A stretch of DNA of 64,000 nucleotides from Burkholderia sp. Ax-1719 (GCF_011753055.1 NZ_VWWJ01000016.1:121924-185923); one strand, 5' to 3'; positions 1-8,757 are shown, counted from the stretch's first letter. Program-made: numbers and translations. Notes: a model not told the origin generated them from the letters alone.

Positions 1-13
1 CCTCGCCTTGCAT
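1..13 (-). CDS. Start of next gene of the mycofactocin operon (5' fragment only)
   Basis: On the minus strand the stop codon of mftC and a following ATG overlap as TAATG, so the ATG lies at 13..11 and only four codons are visible before the window ends. The same TAATG arrangement occurs at the nifU-like/mftA junction in this operon, which argues for a translationally coupled next gene. By family knowledge mftD, mftE or mftF would be expected here, but too little sequence is present to say which. Confidence 0.35.
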
Positions 14-1290
14 TAAGCGGATTCGTGTGTGTACCCAACCAACGGATCCTCTTCGCACATGCGGTTCGGAGCCCCTATATGCGCATGGCTGTTCACTGAG
101 GTTTCCAACTGCCCTTTCTCAATATCTGGTCGGATCCGCCAGACAACTCGTCGGCTATGGTCTTGCGTTGCTTGCGGCCGCGCACGCTCAGGGCCAAGTG
201 CATTAAGTGCTTGCTCTCCGTATCCTTTAACGCACTCTGGGTCTGGTCCGTCCACGGGCAGACCGGTAAAGAACTTGGCAGCCATGCATCCGCCTCGACA
301 CGAATCGTACGACTTACACTTTGTGCATTGCCCGTCTGCCTGCGGCGATCGCAAGTCCGAAAAAAGCGCAGATCGTTGCCAGACTGCCCCAAAACCCCCG
401 TCTGCAAGCACGTTCCCCGCGCGAAACTCCTCATGGATGGAGAATGGACACGCATAGACGTCCCCCACGGGGTCAATTAAGCACACAACGCGACCAGCAC
501 CACATAGATTGAGACCTGGCAGTTTGTGCCCGAGCGCACTGAGATGAAAGAACGAGTCACCCGTTAGTACGTTCTCTCCGTTAGCGACCAACCAGTCGAA
601 GAGCGTGCGTTGTTGCTCGGAGCGAAGGTGCAATTCATCCCACACGTCAGCACCGCGTCCAGAGGGACGCAGACGTGTTAGCCGGAGTGTTGCGCCATAG
701 CGATCAGCGATTGCCTTGAATTCGTCAAGCTGCGCGACGTTTTCGCGCGTGCAGACCACACTGAGCTTTGCGTCTTTGAAGCCAGCCTCATTCAGATTTT
801 CTAGTGCATTGATGGCCATCGAGAACGACCCTTCGCCGCGGATGCGATCGTTCACGGCGGCCGACGCGCCGTCGAGAGAGATCTGCACGTCTACGTAGCC
901 CTTCAAGGCCGGCGAGTTAGCGAGCCAGTCTGCTCTCTCACGGGTGATCCGCAGACCATTCGTCGAAAACTTAACACCCACTTGGTGAGCAACTGCGTAC
1001 TCGACTAAGTGCCAGAAGTCTGGCCGGATTGTCGGCTCTCCACCTCCGATATTGACGTAGAAGACCTGCATTCTCTGCAGTTCGTCGATAACCGCTTCGC
1101 ACTGCGCAGTGGTAAGCTCGCTTGGGTCACGCCGTCCAGAGGATGACAAGCAGTGCACACAAGCAAGGTTGCAGGCGTAGGTCAACTCCCATGTCAAACA
1201 GATCGGAGCGTCCAGTCCCACTTCGAACTGGTGGAGCAGCGTGTCACCGGCTGGCCGCGAGCGGGCCGGACGTTCAGCTAGTATCGTCAC
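13..1290 (-). CDS. mftC: Mycofactocin radical SAM maturase MftC
   Basis: MftC is a radical S-adenosylmethionine enzyme that decarboxylates and then crosslinks the C-terminal Val-Tyr of the MftA precursor, the first steps of mycofactocin redox cofactor synthesis. The 425-residue protein has the radical SAM cluster motif CNLACVHC (Cys40, 44, 47), a GGEPTIRPDF SAM-binding segment near residues 79-88, and a C-terminal SPASM domain with cysteine groups around CLIDPVGDVYACPF and CTKCKSYDSCRGGC that would hold two auxiliary Fe-S clusters. It lies 13 nt downstream of mftB in the same operon. After the last SPASM cysteine (DPECVKGYG) it carries about 60 extra residues of low-complexity appearance ending GYTHESA, longer than I expect for the family. 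The identification is secure because mftA and mftB are adjacent. Confidence 0.92.
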   Translation of the reverse strand: MTILAERPARSRPAGDTLLHQFEVGLDAPICLTWELTYACNLACVHCLSSSGRRDPSELTTAQCEAVIDELQRMQVFYVNIGGGEPTIRPDFWHLVEYAVAHQVGVKFSTNGLRITRERADWLANSPALKGYVDVQISLDGASAAVNDRIRGEGSFSMAINALENLNEAGFKDAKLSVVCTRENVAQLDEFKAIADRYGATLRLTRLRPSGRGADVWDELHLRSEQQRTLFDWLVANGENVLTGDSFFHLSALGHKLPGLNLCGAGRVVCLIDPVGDVYACPFSIHEEFRAGNVLADGGFGAVWQRSALFSDLRSPQADGQCTKCKSYDSCRGGCMAAKFFTGLPVDGPDPECVKGYGEQALNALGPERARPQATQDHSRRVVWRIRPDIEKGQLETSVNSHAHIGAPNRMCEEDPLVGYTHESA

Positions 1291-1303
1291 TTTGCTATTC
1301 CTC

Positions 1304-1666
1304 TTATGGTTCGACGCCGGTTACGCCACTCACTGAGCGTTGGATGATGTCTGCGCCAGCGAGATTGCTTAGGACGGCAAGGTAGACTCCCCGCTGTTCC
1401 TCAGGGACGCCAGCCCCGTCGAACGCCGACAGAACATTGGGATACTCGGAAAGCGAGTCGATAACTTGAACGAGTACAGGCCGCTTCAAAAAATTTAGCT
1501 TTCGATTTCCGAAGTGGTAGACGAGTGCGCCGAACGGCTCCCGCCTTATACTGACTAACGGTGAAAGCATCCATTTTTCGTCGAGCTGAACGGCCGAGCG
1601 ATTATCGCGGCTGGATTCTATTCCACCGTCGACTTCGCACCGTGCCGAAGAATTTTCAGTAGACAC
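1304..1666 (-). CDS. mftB: Mycofactocin precursor-recognition protein MftB
   Basis: MftB is the small PqqD-like RiPP recognition element that binds the MftA leader and delivers it to MftC. The 120-residue product contains the family signature FGALVYHFGNRKLNFLK near residues 45-61, preceded by LSPLVSIRREP and followed by a helical segment. The first about 28 residues are not family-like, so the true start may be internal, although no obvious Shine-Dalgarno is seen for one. The chosen GTG at 1666 overlaps the last codons of mftA by 11 nt in another frame, so the start of mftB sits inside the core-peptide codons. This overlap suggests tight translational coupling of precursor and chaperone. Confidence 0.85.
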   Translation of the reverse strand: MSTENSSARCEVDGGIESSRDNRSAVQLDEKWMLSPLVSIRREPFGALVYHFGNRKLNFLKRPVLVQVIDSLSEYPNVLSAFDGAGVPEEQRGVYLAVLSNLAGADIIQRSVSGVTGVEP

Positions 1667-1817
1667 CGCACATGCCGTCGATCGACACTTCTTCGATCAA
1701 CTCCTCGCAATCACACTCTTCGAATGGCTGCCGATCGGACGTGTCCTTTGACTGGGAAGCATTGGACGCGCCAATAGATTCAGATTCGTATTGCTTCACT
1801 TCGATTCCTTCGCCCAT
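1656..1817 (-). CDS. mftA: Mycofactocin precursor peptide MftA
   Basis: The 53-residue peptide ends EEVSIDGMCGVY, which carries the invariant MftA C-terminus IDGMCGVY; the final Val-Tyr pair is the part converted into the cofactor. The leader is acidic (EECDCEELIEE), as in other MftA leaders, and has two additional cysteines before the core. I chose the ATG at 1817 because a GAGG Shine-Dalgarno lies about 8 nt upstream. A longer reading begins at an ATG at 1895 that overlaps the stop codon of the NifU-like gene as TAATG and adds 26 residues (79 in total). Either start is possible. Usual MftA peptides are about 30-40 residues, which favours the shorter form. Confidence 0.88.
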   Translation of the reverse strand: MGEGIEVKQYESESIGASNASQSKDTSDRQPFEECDCEELIEEVSIDGMCGVY

Positions 1818-1894
1818 TTGGTTTACCTCATTGCTTATATGTCTACACTCTCTGCCCAACTGCAAGTTCTTCAGTTGGTAGTCCCAATCGTCCA

Positions 1895-2224
1895 TTACCT
1901 TTGAGTCTGAACGATATCAATTCTTGGATAGTGACCCGCAGGTGGGACCGTACTCGCATCTCTCAGACGCGCGGACGCGAATCGAGAGATCCTCACGCCG
2001 TCGATGTCCACATCCTTGACCCCGTCCAAATCTAGGAAGGCCGGTCGGACGATGCTCTCCAGCGTCATGGGACGCATTGAGCAGGCGGTACAAAGTCCGG
2101 TGAAGCTTAACTTCACCACTCCTGATGCTTCATTAAAGCCAATGACTTCGATGCCTCCTCCATGTAAGCCCAACATTCGGGTCACGAGCTTGGCCCTCCC
2201 TTCCACTGCTTTCAGATCAGTCAT
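1895..2224 (-). CDS. NifU-like C-terminal (Fe-S scaffold) domain protein
   Basis: A 109-residue protein corresponding to the NifU/NfuA C-terminal scaffold domain, which assembles a transient Fe-S cluster on a CxxC motif; here the motif is CTACSMRPMT near residues 45-54. Preceding residues (GGGIEVIGFNEASGVVKLSFTG) match the usual fold in which a glycine-rich strand leads to the cysteine pair. There is no IscU-like N-terminal domain. It overlaps the amidohydrolase gene by 8 nt and the long form of mftA by one base (TAATG), so it belongs to the operon. I infer that it supplies Fe-S clusters to MftC, which needs several, or matures an unseen partner dehydrogenase. Its presence inside a mycofactocin operon is not something I know as standard. 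Confidence 0.8.
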   Translation of the reverse strand: MTDLKAVEGRAKLVTRMLGLHGGGIEVIGFNEASGVVKLSFTGLCTACSMRPMTLESIVRPAFLDLDGVKDVDIDGVRISRFASARLRDASTVPPAGHYPRIDIVQTQR

Positions 2225-3266
2225 ATCCTTTGCCTTCGGATGCGTCGAGTACCGCCAACTCGCGCTTCTTAGCTTCGACGTCGATGTTCATTAGCTTGGC
2301 AAGGTTCAAACCCAAGATCTTCTCTTTATCTTTATCCGTAAGGGCCGGAAAGCCGTAACCTTCCTGAAGATCTTCGGGAATTTGCATATTCTTAAAGGCG
2401 CGCAAAAACGACGTCGGATTTCCGCTGACGGCTCCCTCTGACCCGTACATAAGCCTATCGGATCCAACCGAAAGCAAGAGTTCCCCCAACAACTTTTGGA
2501 TCAAACGCGGACGGATCAGCGAAAGTTGAACCATCGGGGAGATCAGAAGATGAATATTCTTGAAGCGCGCCGCGATGTTCACTACCTCATCAAAGTAAAG
2601 CGGCATCGGGTGATGGATAATAATCTGCATATCGGGAAAATCGCGAGCGACGCGCTGAAGATAGTTGGGGCGCTGGATTTCGACATCATGCGATGCGTCT
2701 CCGGGTAGACACATGTGAAACTGCAGGATGTTAATACCCACTTCTTGGCAACGCTCATAGAGCGGGTAGCCGAGTTCCCGGTCGTCTGCCTTCCAGTAGA
2801 AGGGATAGAACTTCATCATCTTCGCGCCGAGTTCATGGGCCTGCAGCTTGATTGACTCCTTCGCGTAATCCACGCCGGCGGCGGTGGGTTCAACTCCCCC
2901 GGAGAAAATGCAGCGCTGTGGATACGCAGCCGCAAACCCATGGTTCACTTTGATGAAATGCTCGGGATCGGCATATAGGTCTGATGCGGTCCCCGGCCCG
3001 AACGGAAGGCTGCCGACAATTCCCATGTCGGTTGGAGCATTGCGGAACATGACGTCGTAGTTTGCCTCTCGACTTCCCTTGAGCGCATCGTTGACGTTGA
3101 TCTTGCTGACGTCCGCCTCGAACACCCCGCCGGTCAGCAACTTACTAAGACGCATCATCTCCGCCTGCACTTCCGGGTCCCGAAAACTGGCGTCAGATTT
3201 CATCGCCTCGATCGACCAGTCAACAACATGGATGACCGCATCAAAGACAAAAGTATTGTCAAGCAT
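2217..3266 (-). CDS. Amidohydrolase-family metal-dependent hydrolase
   Basis: A 349-residue TIM-barrel hydrolase of the amidohydrolase-2 group (COG2159 type, which also contains decarboxylases such as ACMSD). Visible signatures are an N-terminal DAVIHV in place of the usual DxHxH pair, the internal FHMCLPGD and IIIHHPMPLYFDEV histidine motifs, and SDRLMYGSEGAVSG where a GSD aspartate normally sits, here Glu. The start at 3266 is supported by a strong AAGGAGGAG ribosome binding site; an upstream in-frame ATG at 3377 lacks this. It is first in the mycofactocin operon, overlapping the NifU-like gene by 8 nt. The substrate is unknown. Loss of parts of the first metal motif could mean altered chemistry or no catalysis. 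Confidence 0.75.
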   Translation of the reverse strand: MLDNTFVFDAVIHVVDWSIEAMKSDASFRDPEVQAEMMRLSKLLTGGVFEADVSKINVNDALKGSREANYDVMFRNAPTDMGIVGSLPFGPGTASDLYADPEHFIKVNHGFAAAYPQRCIFSGGVEPTAAGVDYAKESIKLQAHELGAKMMKFYPFYWKADDRELGYPLYERCQEVGINILQFHMCLPGDASHDVEIQRPNYLQRVARDFPDMQIIIHHPMPLYFDEVVNIAARFKNIHLLISPMVQLSLIRPRLIQKLLGELLLSVGSDRLMYGSEGAVSGNPTSFLRAFKNMQIPEDLQEGYGFPALTDKDKEKILGLNLAKLMNIDVEAKKRELAVLDASEGKGYD

Positions 3267-4070
3267 CGTATCTCCTCCTTTGGCGCTTGCTTCTGGGGCA
3301 AGGCTACTGTCAACTGGGCCGATTATCGGCGCGTTTTTTGGCACTCTACGCCATATTGGCGCACAGTGCAACAACATGCATTAGCCGGGGAAAAGATCGA
3401 AAAATGCGGTGTTCTGGCACCTGGTGTAGTAGTAATCTGGATGCAGAGTGACGCTGCTATTTGACTAGCCAGGGTTTCCACGTGTGAGAGCCAAACGTCG
3501 TGGTTTTAAGCGCAAGCAAGCTATGCAACGGCTTCGTCATCAACTGCGACCTCCAGCCGGAAGTGCGACCCTTTCGACGCATCTCTCGATGGAAATTGGG
3601 ACCAAAGTCTCGCAGACAATCCAGCCTCATCCTCCGGAGCAGCCTTGCTCACACATTCAGCCACCTAGCAAGTTCGATCAGGTGCTTGCATCTAACAAGG
3701 CTGCGCCACTAACGCGTGATTCCGGACAAACATTAGATCGCTACCGAATATAAATTCGGAATCCATATCAATAACGGGAGGGTAGCTTCGAGAGTTGATG
3801 CCCAAACATCACACGCGTTATCGGGGTGCCCTAGCTGGCGCTGCTGGTCGCGCTATCTTTTTAGCAAGATGGTCCAAGCTACGAGCCAGCGGAATTGTGG
3901 TCGCTAGATTCTCAGCAGCTCTGGATAGAACGTGGCGCGCGCCCTCAAAATTGCTTGAGGACCCATTTCCGCTTAAGTTCGCGGCAAAGCGGCCTTGCGC
4001 AGTTCGATGACAGTACGCTTGCCGCGCGTAACTGTGGCATCAGCAACGTCTTGACTGGAGGTCGTGATCT
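3267..4070. other. Intergenic, no gene recognised
   Basis: About 800 bases upstream of the mycofactocin operon. The first bases hold the AAGGAGGAG ribosome binding site of the amidohydrolase gene. I looked for a sigma-54 element (TGGCAC-N5-TTGC) on the minus strand and found none. Short open frames here show no recognisable protein motif. The operon promoter should lie in the first about 200 bases. Confidence 0.5.
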
Positions 4071-4250
4071 TCAGACTGCGATGCGGATCTGACCGGCGAA
4101 GACGCACGGCGTGATTTCGTCGATGCGGTTGATTGGATGGTCAGCGATGTGTGCGAGCACGTAACGCAGATATGCTTCAGGATCGATACTGTTAAGTTTT
4201 GCGCTGCCAACGAGGCTGTAGATTACGGCGACACGCTCGCCGCGAAGACC
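4071..4250 (-). pseudogene. IS66-family transposase (TnpC) C-terminal remnant
   Basis: The minus-strand reading GERVAVIYSLVGSAKLNSI, then DPEAYLRYVLAHIADHPINRI, matches the highly conserved C-terminus of IS66 TnpC. The usual preceding part (NxAERALRG and RRNWLFAGS) is missing: residues before GLRGERV do not match, so the element is truncated at about 4250. The last residues (ITPCVFAGQ instead of LLPW) are also divergent. This is a fossil fragment, not a working transposase. A remnant of an IS66 TnpB-type gene also occurs at 20423-20608. Confidence 0.75.
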
Positions 4251-4588
4251 AGACTCCGTCTGCAATCTGGCGTGCACTGCTCGCGGCATGAAGCGAAGGC
4301 GTTGATCACACTTCGTTCGCCTTTGATCCAAAATTTTTTCACCACAACCAGGACGAAGAGACTATTGAAATTTTCAGGCACTAGACCGGGAAATGAGGCT
4401 CATGCCTACACAAAAAGCAGGAAATCCCGACTTCAAGGTGCATAGCGCACGACCGTATACCACTATGTATGCAAAGATCCCCTAAAGATGCCTGACTTCA
4501 ACTAGTCATTCAGGGAACATCTCATCAAGTGACCGCCTGGTGACTCGGGCAGATTTCCTAGACATTATTTCCTTGAACGGATTCTTCC
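4251..4588. other. Intergenic, no gene recognised
   Basis: Contains no supported gene. It separates the IS66 fossil from the chemoreceptor gene and must hold the latter's promoter; I could not assign -35/-10 boxes with confidence, and no strong Shine-Dalgarno precedes the ATG at 4589. Confidence 0.4.
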
Positions 4589-6214
4589 ATGGTAACAATC
4601 TCTCGACATACGATCGGTATCCGGCTTGCCGCGAGTTTTGGTGTCGTGCTGGCATTCCTCGTCGTGCTTACCACTGTGGGTGTGATTCGGGTTGGGAAGA
4701 TTGACAGCAGCCTTACGACAATAAGCGACGTCAATGGGGTAAGGGAACGCTACGCTATCAACTTTCGCGGCAGTGTCCATAATCGGGCCATCGCGCTTCG
4801 GGATGTAGTCTTCGAAGGAACAGATGCGGGGCTGCAGACACAACTTTCCTTAATCAAGAAGTTGACCGACGACTACACGCAATCAGCGCAGCCGCTTGAT
4901 CAGATGTTTTCCGCTGACACGGGGATCACCGGTGAGGAACGCGCCGATCTTGCGAAGATTAAGAGCATCGAGGCTCATACATTACCGTTAATAGCAAAGG
5001 TCATTGAGTTGCGAGCTTCTGGCAATTTGCCAGAGGCCACCAGGATTTTGCTTACCGAAGCACGCCCTTCCTTCAACGACTGGCTTGACAGCATCAACGC
5101 GCTTATCGATCTTGAGGAGAAAATAAGTCAGAATTTGTCGGTGAACGCGCGTTCTGTTGCGGGGTCATTCAGCATGCTCATGCTTGTGTTATGCGCACTA
5201 GCTATCATAGTGGGCGTGTGGGTTGCATGGTTCATCACGAGAAGTATCGTGCTGCCTATCAGGCAGGCGTCTGAATTTGCGCGATCGGTCGCAACTGGCG
5301 ACCTGACCGTTCAGATCGACTCTGCGTCGAACGACGAGACCGGTCAGCTGCTGAAGTCGTTGAAAACTATGCTGGATAGTCTGGCGAGCGTAGTAAGTGG
5401 CGTGCGCACAAGCACCGATAACGTCGCGACAGCCGCCTCAGAAATCGCTGCGGGCAACGTTGATCTCTCATCGCGAACCGCCGAGCAAGCTTCGTCTCTC
5501 GAAGAAACAGCGGCCAGTATGACTCAGCTGACTGAGACGGTGAAGCACAATGCCGACAATGCACGCCAGGCCAACGCATTGGCGATCCGCGCGACGAATG
5601 TTGCAGACGCTGGCAACAATGCGGTACAAGGTATGGTCGGTACCATTGATAAAATTAATGGCAGCTCGACCAAGATTTCCGAAATTACGGGCGTTATTGA
5701 AGGCATCGCATTCCAGACCAACATCCTGGCCTTGAACGCAGCGGTGGAGGCGGCACGTGCTGGTGAACAGGGGCGTGGTTTCGCCGTCGTTGCAAGTGAG
5801 GTGCGGAGCCTTGCGCAACGCTCTGCAACCGCAGCAAAAGAGATCAAGGAACTGATCGGCTTATCGGTGACAATGATTGAGGACGGTGCTAAACAGGCTA
5901 CTCAAGTCAATGCGACCATGGGGGAAGTGAAGCAGGCCATCAAACAGGTTTCGGACATCGTCGGTGAAATCACCGCTGCATCCGAAGAGCAGAGTCGCGG
6001 GATTGAGCAGGTCAATCAGGCAGTCGGCCAGATGGACGAGGTAACGCAGCAGAACGCGGCACTCGTTGAGCAGTCGGCAGCAGCCACGCATTCGCTCGAA
6101 GAACAGGCTCAGATTCTGAAAAAAGCAGTAGCGGTGTTTAAAATTGCTGATGCTGGAACACACGCGGTGCCACCCAGGTTGACTAGGGAAGGTCTGCCAA
6201 AGTCCTGGCATTGA
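4589..6214 (+). CDS. Methyl-accepting chemotaxis protein
   Basis: A 541-residue transmembrane chemoreceptor that controls the CheA kinase. It has a first membrane helix at about residues 11-31, a periplasmic four-helix-bundle-type sensor region (SVHNRAIALRDVVF near residues 58-71 is typical of 4HB_MCP domains), a second membrane helix at about 190-213, a HAMP domain (RSIVLPIRQASEFARSVATG) and a cytoplasmic signalling hairpin whose tip reads FQTNILALNAAVEAARAGEQ followed by GRGFAVVASEVR. The C-terminus ends GLPKSWH without a CheR-docking pentapeptide. The gene stands alone, flanked by transposon remnants, with no chemotaxis genes nearby. The ligand cannot be read from the sequence. Confidence 0.93.
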   Translation: MVTISRHTIGIRLAASFGVVLAFLVVLTTVGVIRVGKIDSSLTTISDVNGVRERYAINFRGSVHNRAIALRDVVFEGTDAGLQTQLSLIKKLTDDYTQSAQPLDQMFSADTGITGEERADLAKIKSIEAHTLPLIAKVIELRASGNLPEATRILLTEARPSFNDWLDSINALIDLEEKISQNLSVNARSVAGSFSMLMLVLCALAIIVGVWVAWFITRSIVLPIRQASEFARSVATGDLTVQIDSASNDETGQLLKSLKTMLDSLASVVSGVRTSTDNVATAASEIAAGNVDLSSRTAEQASSLEETAASMTQLTETVKHNADNARQANALAIRATNVADAGNNAVQGMVGTIDKINGSSTKISEITGVIEGIAFQTNILALNAAVEAARAGEQGRGFAVVASEVRSLAQRSATAAKEIKELIGLSVTMIEDGAKQATQVNATMGEVKQAIKQVSDIVGEITAASEEQSRGIEQVNQAVGQMDEVTQQNAALVEQSAAATHSLEEQAQILKKAVAVFKIADAGTHAVPPRLTREGLPKSWH

Positions 6215-6259
6215 AGACTGGTTCGTCTACCTGATGTACTGATCTCGCTAACTAATCTC

Positions 6260-6434
6260 GATGCCCGCTCCATGGCGACGAGGGGCCGTGGCTCCGGAAT
6301 GATGGGCTACTACGTGCAGGTAGCCGTAGATGTCAACACTGTCTCCTCGTTGCCCATGAGGTCACAAAGGAGGCTATCGACGACGATCCGAACCAGACCG
6401 GCCAGATGCTTGCCGAGCTGGCGAACCTTCCGTA
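6260..6434 (+). pseudogene. IS1182-like transposase remnant, frameshifted
   Basis: Plus-strand reading RGSGMMGYYVQVAVDV from about 6281 resembles the IS1182-family motif RGSGMVGYNVQVAVDT. The match then continues in another frame as QHCLLVAHEVTKEAIDDDPN, QTGQMLAELANLP up to a stop near 6432-6434, as expected for (H)LIVAHEVTNxGxDRxQL. The reading therefore needs a frameshift around 6335, and both ends of the gene are missing. The rest of 6215-6621 holds nothing I recognise. Confidence 0.6.
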
Positions 6435-6621
6435 GGTCACGGATGCGCCTAGGGATCAACACCTGTTAGATTAACTAATGATTTCCCTTTAGCAGTTATC
6501 TCCGAAATTCTGCACCGACTCTGGGGAATCGCTACCTCTTTGTTCAGAGAGAGGGATGGGTCGATTGGCAGCACCGCGTAAAATGCGTTCGACCATCTCT
6601 GAAGTTTCAGTGGCGTGGCGT

Positions 6622-7575
6622 TCAAACTACCACTTCTCCTGGCGCGCCGTAGTCCTTGAGTATAACCGCGTCGCGAGCGATGACGGTCGGCATGAACCGC
6701 CGCAAAAAATCAATCCATGTCCTGATTCGCGCATCTATATATCGCCGTGTTGGATGGAGCGCGTAAATGTTCATCCTCTGCAATGTGTAGTTCGGCAGCA
6801 CCCGCACCAGACTTCCGTCCGCCAAGCCATCAAGTGCCGAGTACACAGGCAAAACGCCAATTCCCATACCTGCACGCACGGCGAGCGCGATGGATTCCGC
6901 CGTGTTCAGCTCCACATAGCCCGTTACTTTCATCGATTCGCTTCCTTTTTCACTCTCGAGAAGCCACTCGTACGCCGGAAACGCCGGCGTATGGAGAATC
7001 AGGCACTCGTGAGAAATGAGCTCATCTGGCTCACTCGGAGCACTTCGCTTCCGAAGGTATTCTGGTGACGCGCAGAGCACACTAAACGAAGCTCCTAGCA
7101 GATGTGAGATTAGGTCTGAGTCAGGAAGTGCTGATGACGTTGCAACCACTGCGACGTCCGTGCTTCCCTCAAAGAGGGCCGGATTTTGCTGCGACATTGA
7201 AAGCTGCACCTTGACGTCCGGGTATTGAGAGCGGTACTCCCTGATTGCTGGCAACACATAGTACTGGCCAATCCCGGTGAAACTGTGTACGCGCAGCTTT
7301 CCAGTCGGCCGCTTCTGGGCATCACCCGCTTCTTCCTCCGCCTGCTCAATGTCGGCGAGAATTTGCTTGCAACGTTGCAAGTAGATTTCCCCGGCCGGCG
7401 TCAGAGCTACCTTGCGCGTCGACCGATTGAAAAGCCGCGTCCGCAGTCGTCCCTCCAGCTCCGATATCGCGCGCGAAATCGCGCCTGGGCTTGTATCTAA
7501 CGTGGTTGCAGCGCCAGTGAAGGTACCACGTTCGACAATTCTGACAAATACACGCATCTGATTGACTGTATCCAC
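6622..7575 (-). CDS. LysR-family transcriptional regulator
   Basis: A 317-residue LysR-type regulator. The N-terminal winged helix-turn-helix reads FVRIVERGTFTGAATTL then SPGAISRAISELEGRLRTRL (about residues 9-49), and the effector-binding domain follows from about residue 90 (GKLRVHSFTGIGQYYVLPAI). It is of the CrgA/DmlR-like subgroup that begins MDxVNQMRVFVRI. No gene is divergently transcribed next to it; the nearest upstream gene is a GntR regulator 500 bases away on the other strand. The target is not evident. Confidence 0.92.
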   Translation of the reverse strand: MDTVNQMRVFVRIVERGTFTGAATTLDTSPGAISRAISELEGRLRTRLFNRSTRKVALTPAGEIYLQRCKQILADIEQAEEEAGDAQKRPTGKLRVHSFTGIGQYYVLPAIREYRSQYPDVKVQLSMSQQNPALFEGSTDVAVVATSSALPDSDLISHLLGASFSVLCASPEYLRKRSAPSEPDELISHECLILHTPAFPAYEWLLESEKGSESMKVTGYVELNTAESIALAVRAGMGIGVLPVYSALDGLADGSLVRVLPNYTLQRMNIYALHPTRRYIDARIRTWIDFLRRFMPTVIARDAVILKDYGAPGEVVV

Positions 7576-8088
7576 GCTTACCCTGCCTTCATTGCTGCGC
7601 GCTCGCAGCCGTTTTCTTAATGGTGCCTGATTCCCAGAGGAGCAGCTGATAATAGACTTATATCAATTTTGATAACAATCTGAACTCGTCGATGATGTAG
7701 CGATATTGGCAATGTTGGTTCACGGCGGGGCGTTTCTATGGTTGCAATCGCAAATTCGTATTAGCTGCCTTTGACGAACTGACTTGTGCACGTCGCTAGC
7801 CTCAGCACTGATTTGCGCATCTGGTTTGCGAGCCTTCAGATCGCCAAGAATAACGATTAAGTCGCAGGCGTCCGCGCCATACTTTCCTTAAGCAGTCCCG
7901 CTGCGAAAGTCGAGCCGCAATCGCAATATGACCCCGTTTTCTGCAGGCTGTAACACGCCCTTCGCCCAGCCAGGAGACTGTGCGCCACCTGAGTTCGCGC
8001 CATTGATATCGCGCAAGCCTACGCGCCTTCGTGCTCCCATCCCATACTGGTATGCTTACGGTATTCTGTATTCATAGTGACCGTCGCC
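7576..8088. promoter_or_regulatory. Intergenic with operator-like ATACTG...CTGTAT upstream of GntR gene
   Basis: About 500 bases with no gene. Immediately before the GntR start, ATACTG (8044-8049) and CTGTAT (8066-8071) form an imperfect inverted repeat separated by 16 bases. A related pair, ATACTG-N18-CTGTAT, lies inside the large inverted repeat upstream of the Rieske oxygenase operon at 16869-16898. I infer autoregulation or cross-regulation by the two paralogous GntR proteins. No Shine-Dalgarno is visible. Confidence 0.4.
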
Positions 8089-8757
8089 ATGTCAGCACTT
8101 CTGAAAATTCAGGCTCGTACAGATTACGTCGATGAGGTCTATCGTGTTCTTCTGGATGCCATCAGCGAGGGCTCCATCGCCCCTGGGGCACGTATTGTCC
8201 AGGAGGAGATCGCGGAGCAGCTGGCCGTCTCCCGGTCGCCAGTCCTGCAGGCGTTCCGGCTGCTGAAGAAAGATGGACTGGTAGAGGACGCGCCTGGCCG
8301 CGGGCTTCAGGTGACACCGCTCGACCCTGAGCGGATTGGTCATCTTTACGAGCTCCGGGGTGCGCTTGACAGCCTTGCCGCCCGACTCGCGGCCAGAAAG
8401 CAGGTGAAATTGGACAAGTCGTTGATTGCGAACGGCAGGAAGTTATCAAAGGGTTCAGACATCAAGGCGATGATAGAGGCCGATATGGCGTTCCACATCG
8501 CCATTTACACCGCTTCGGGCAACCCGCTGATTGTCGAGAATGCCCGTCTGCATTGGATGCACCTACGGCGTGTGATGGGCGCGGTCCACCAGGTTGTCGG
8601 CCAACGCAAGACTGTCTGGGACGAACATGCTGCAATCGCAGATGCCATCGCAAAGGGCGACGAGGAACTCGCGGCAAAGCTCAGCCTCCAGCACGCGGAA
8701 TTTGCTCGCGAAAACCTAGTCAAGCATATGAGCGAGGCGGTCAGCCCGGTTGAATGA
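8089..8757 (+). CDS. GntR/FadR-subfamily transcriptional regulator (paralogue 1)
   Basis: A 222-residue FadR-type (FCD) regulator: winged helix with IAEQLAVSRSPVLQAFRLL near residues 44-62 and an all-helical FCD ligand domain with DMAFHIAIYTASGNP and the metal-type histidines of HWMHLRRV and HAAIADAI. An alternative GTG start at 8077 exists; I prefer the ATG at 8089 because it aligns with the start of the paralogue at 12980. The two proteins share most of their length (RTDYVDEVYRVLLDAI versus RTDYVEEVYKVLIDAI; SRSPVLQAxRLLKKDGLV in both). It is convergent with the MFS gene and marks the left edge of the catabolic region. Confidence 0.9.
   Translation: MSALLKIQARTDYVDEVYRVLLDAISEGSIAPGARIVQEEIAEQLAVSRSPVLQAFRLLKKDGLVEDAPGRGLQVTPLDPERIGHLYELRGALDSLAARLAARKQVKLDKSLIANGRKLSKGSDIKAMIEADMAFHIAIYTASGNPLIVENARLHWMHLRRVMGAVHQVVGQRKTVWDEHAAIADAIAKGDEELAAKLSLQHAEFARENLVKHMSEAVSPVE

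Noticed and set aside
13..120. Group II intron-like tail in the extended end of mftC
   Set aside because: Some bases recalled intron 3' elements, but no domain V or VI structure could be drawn and no reverse transcriptase is present.
3267..3480. Sigma-54 promoter before the mycofactocin operon
   Set aside because: TGGCAC occurs twice on the plus strand, but neither has TTGC at the right distance, and none is on the minus strand.
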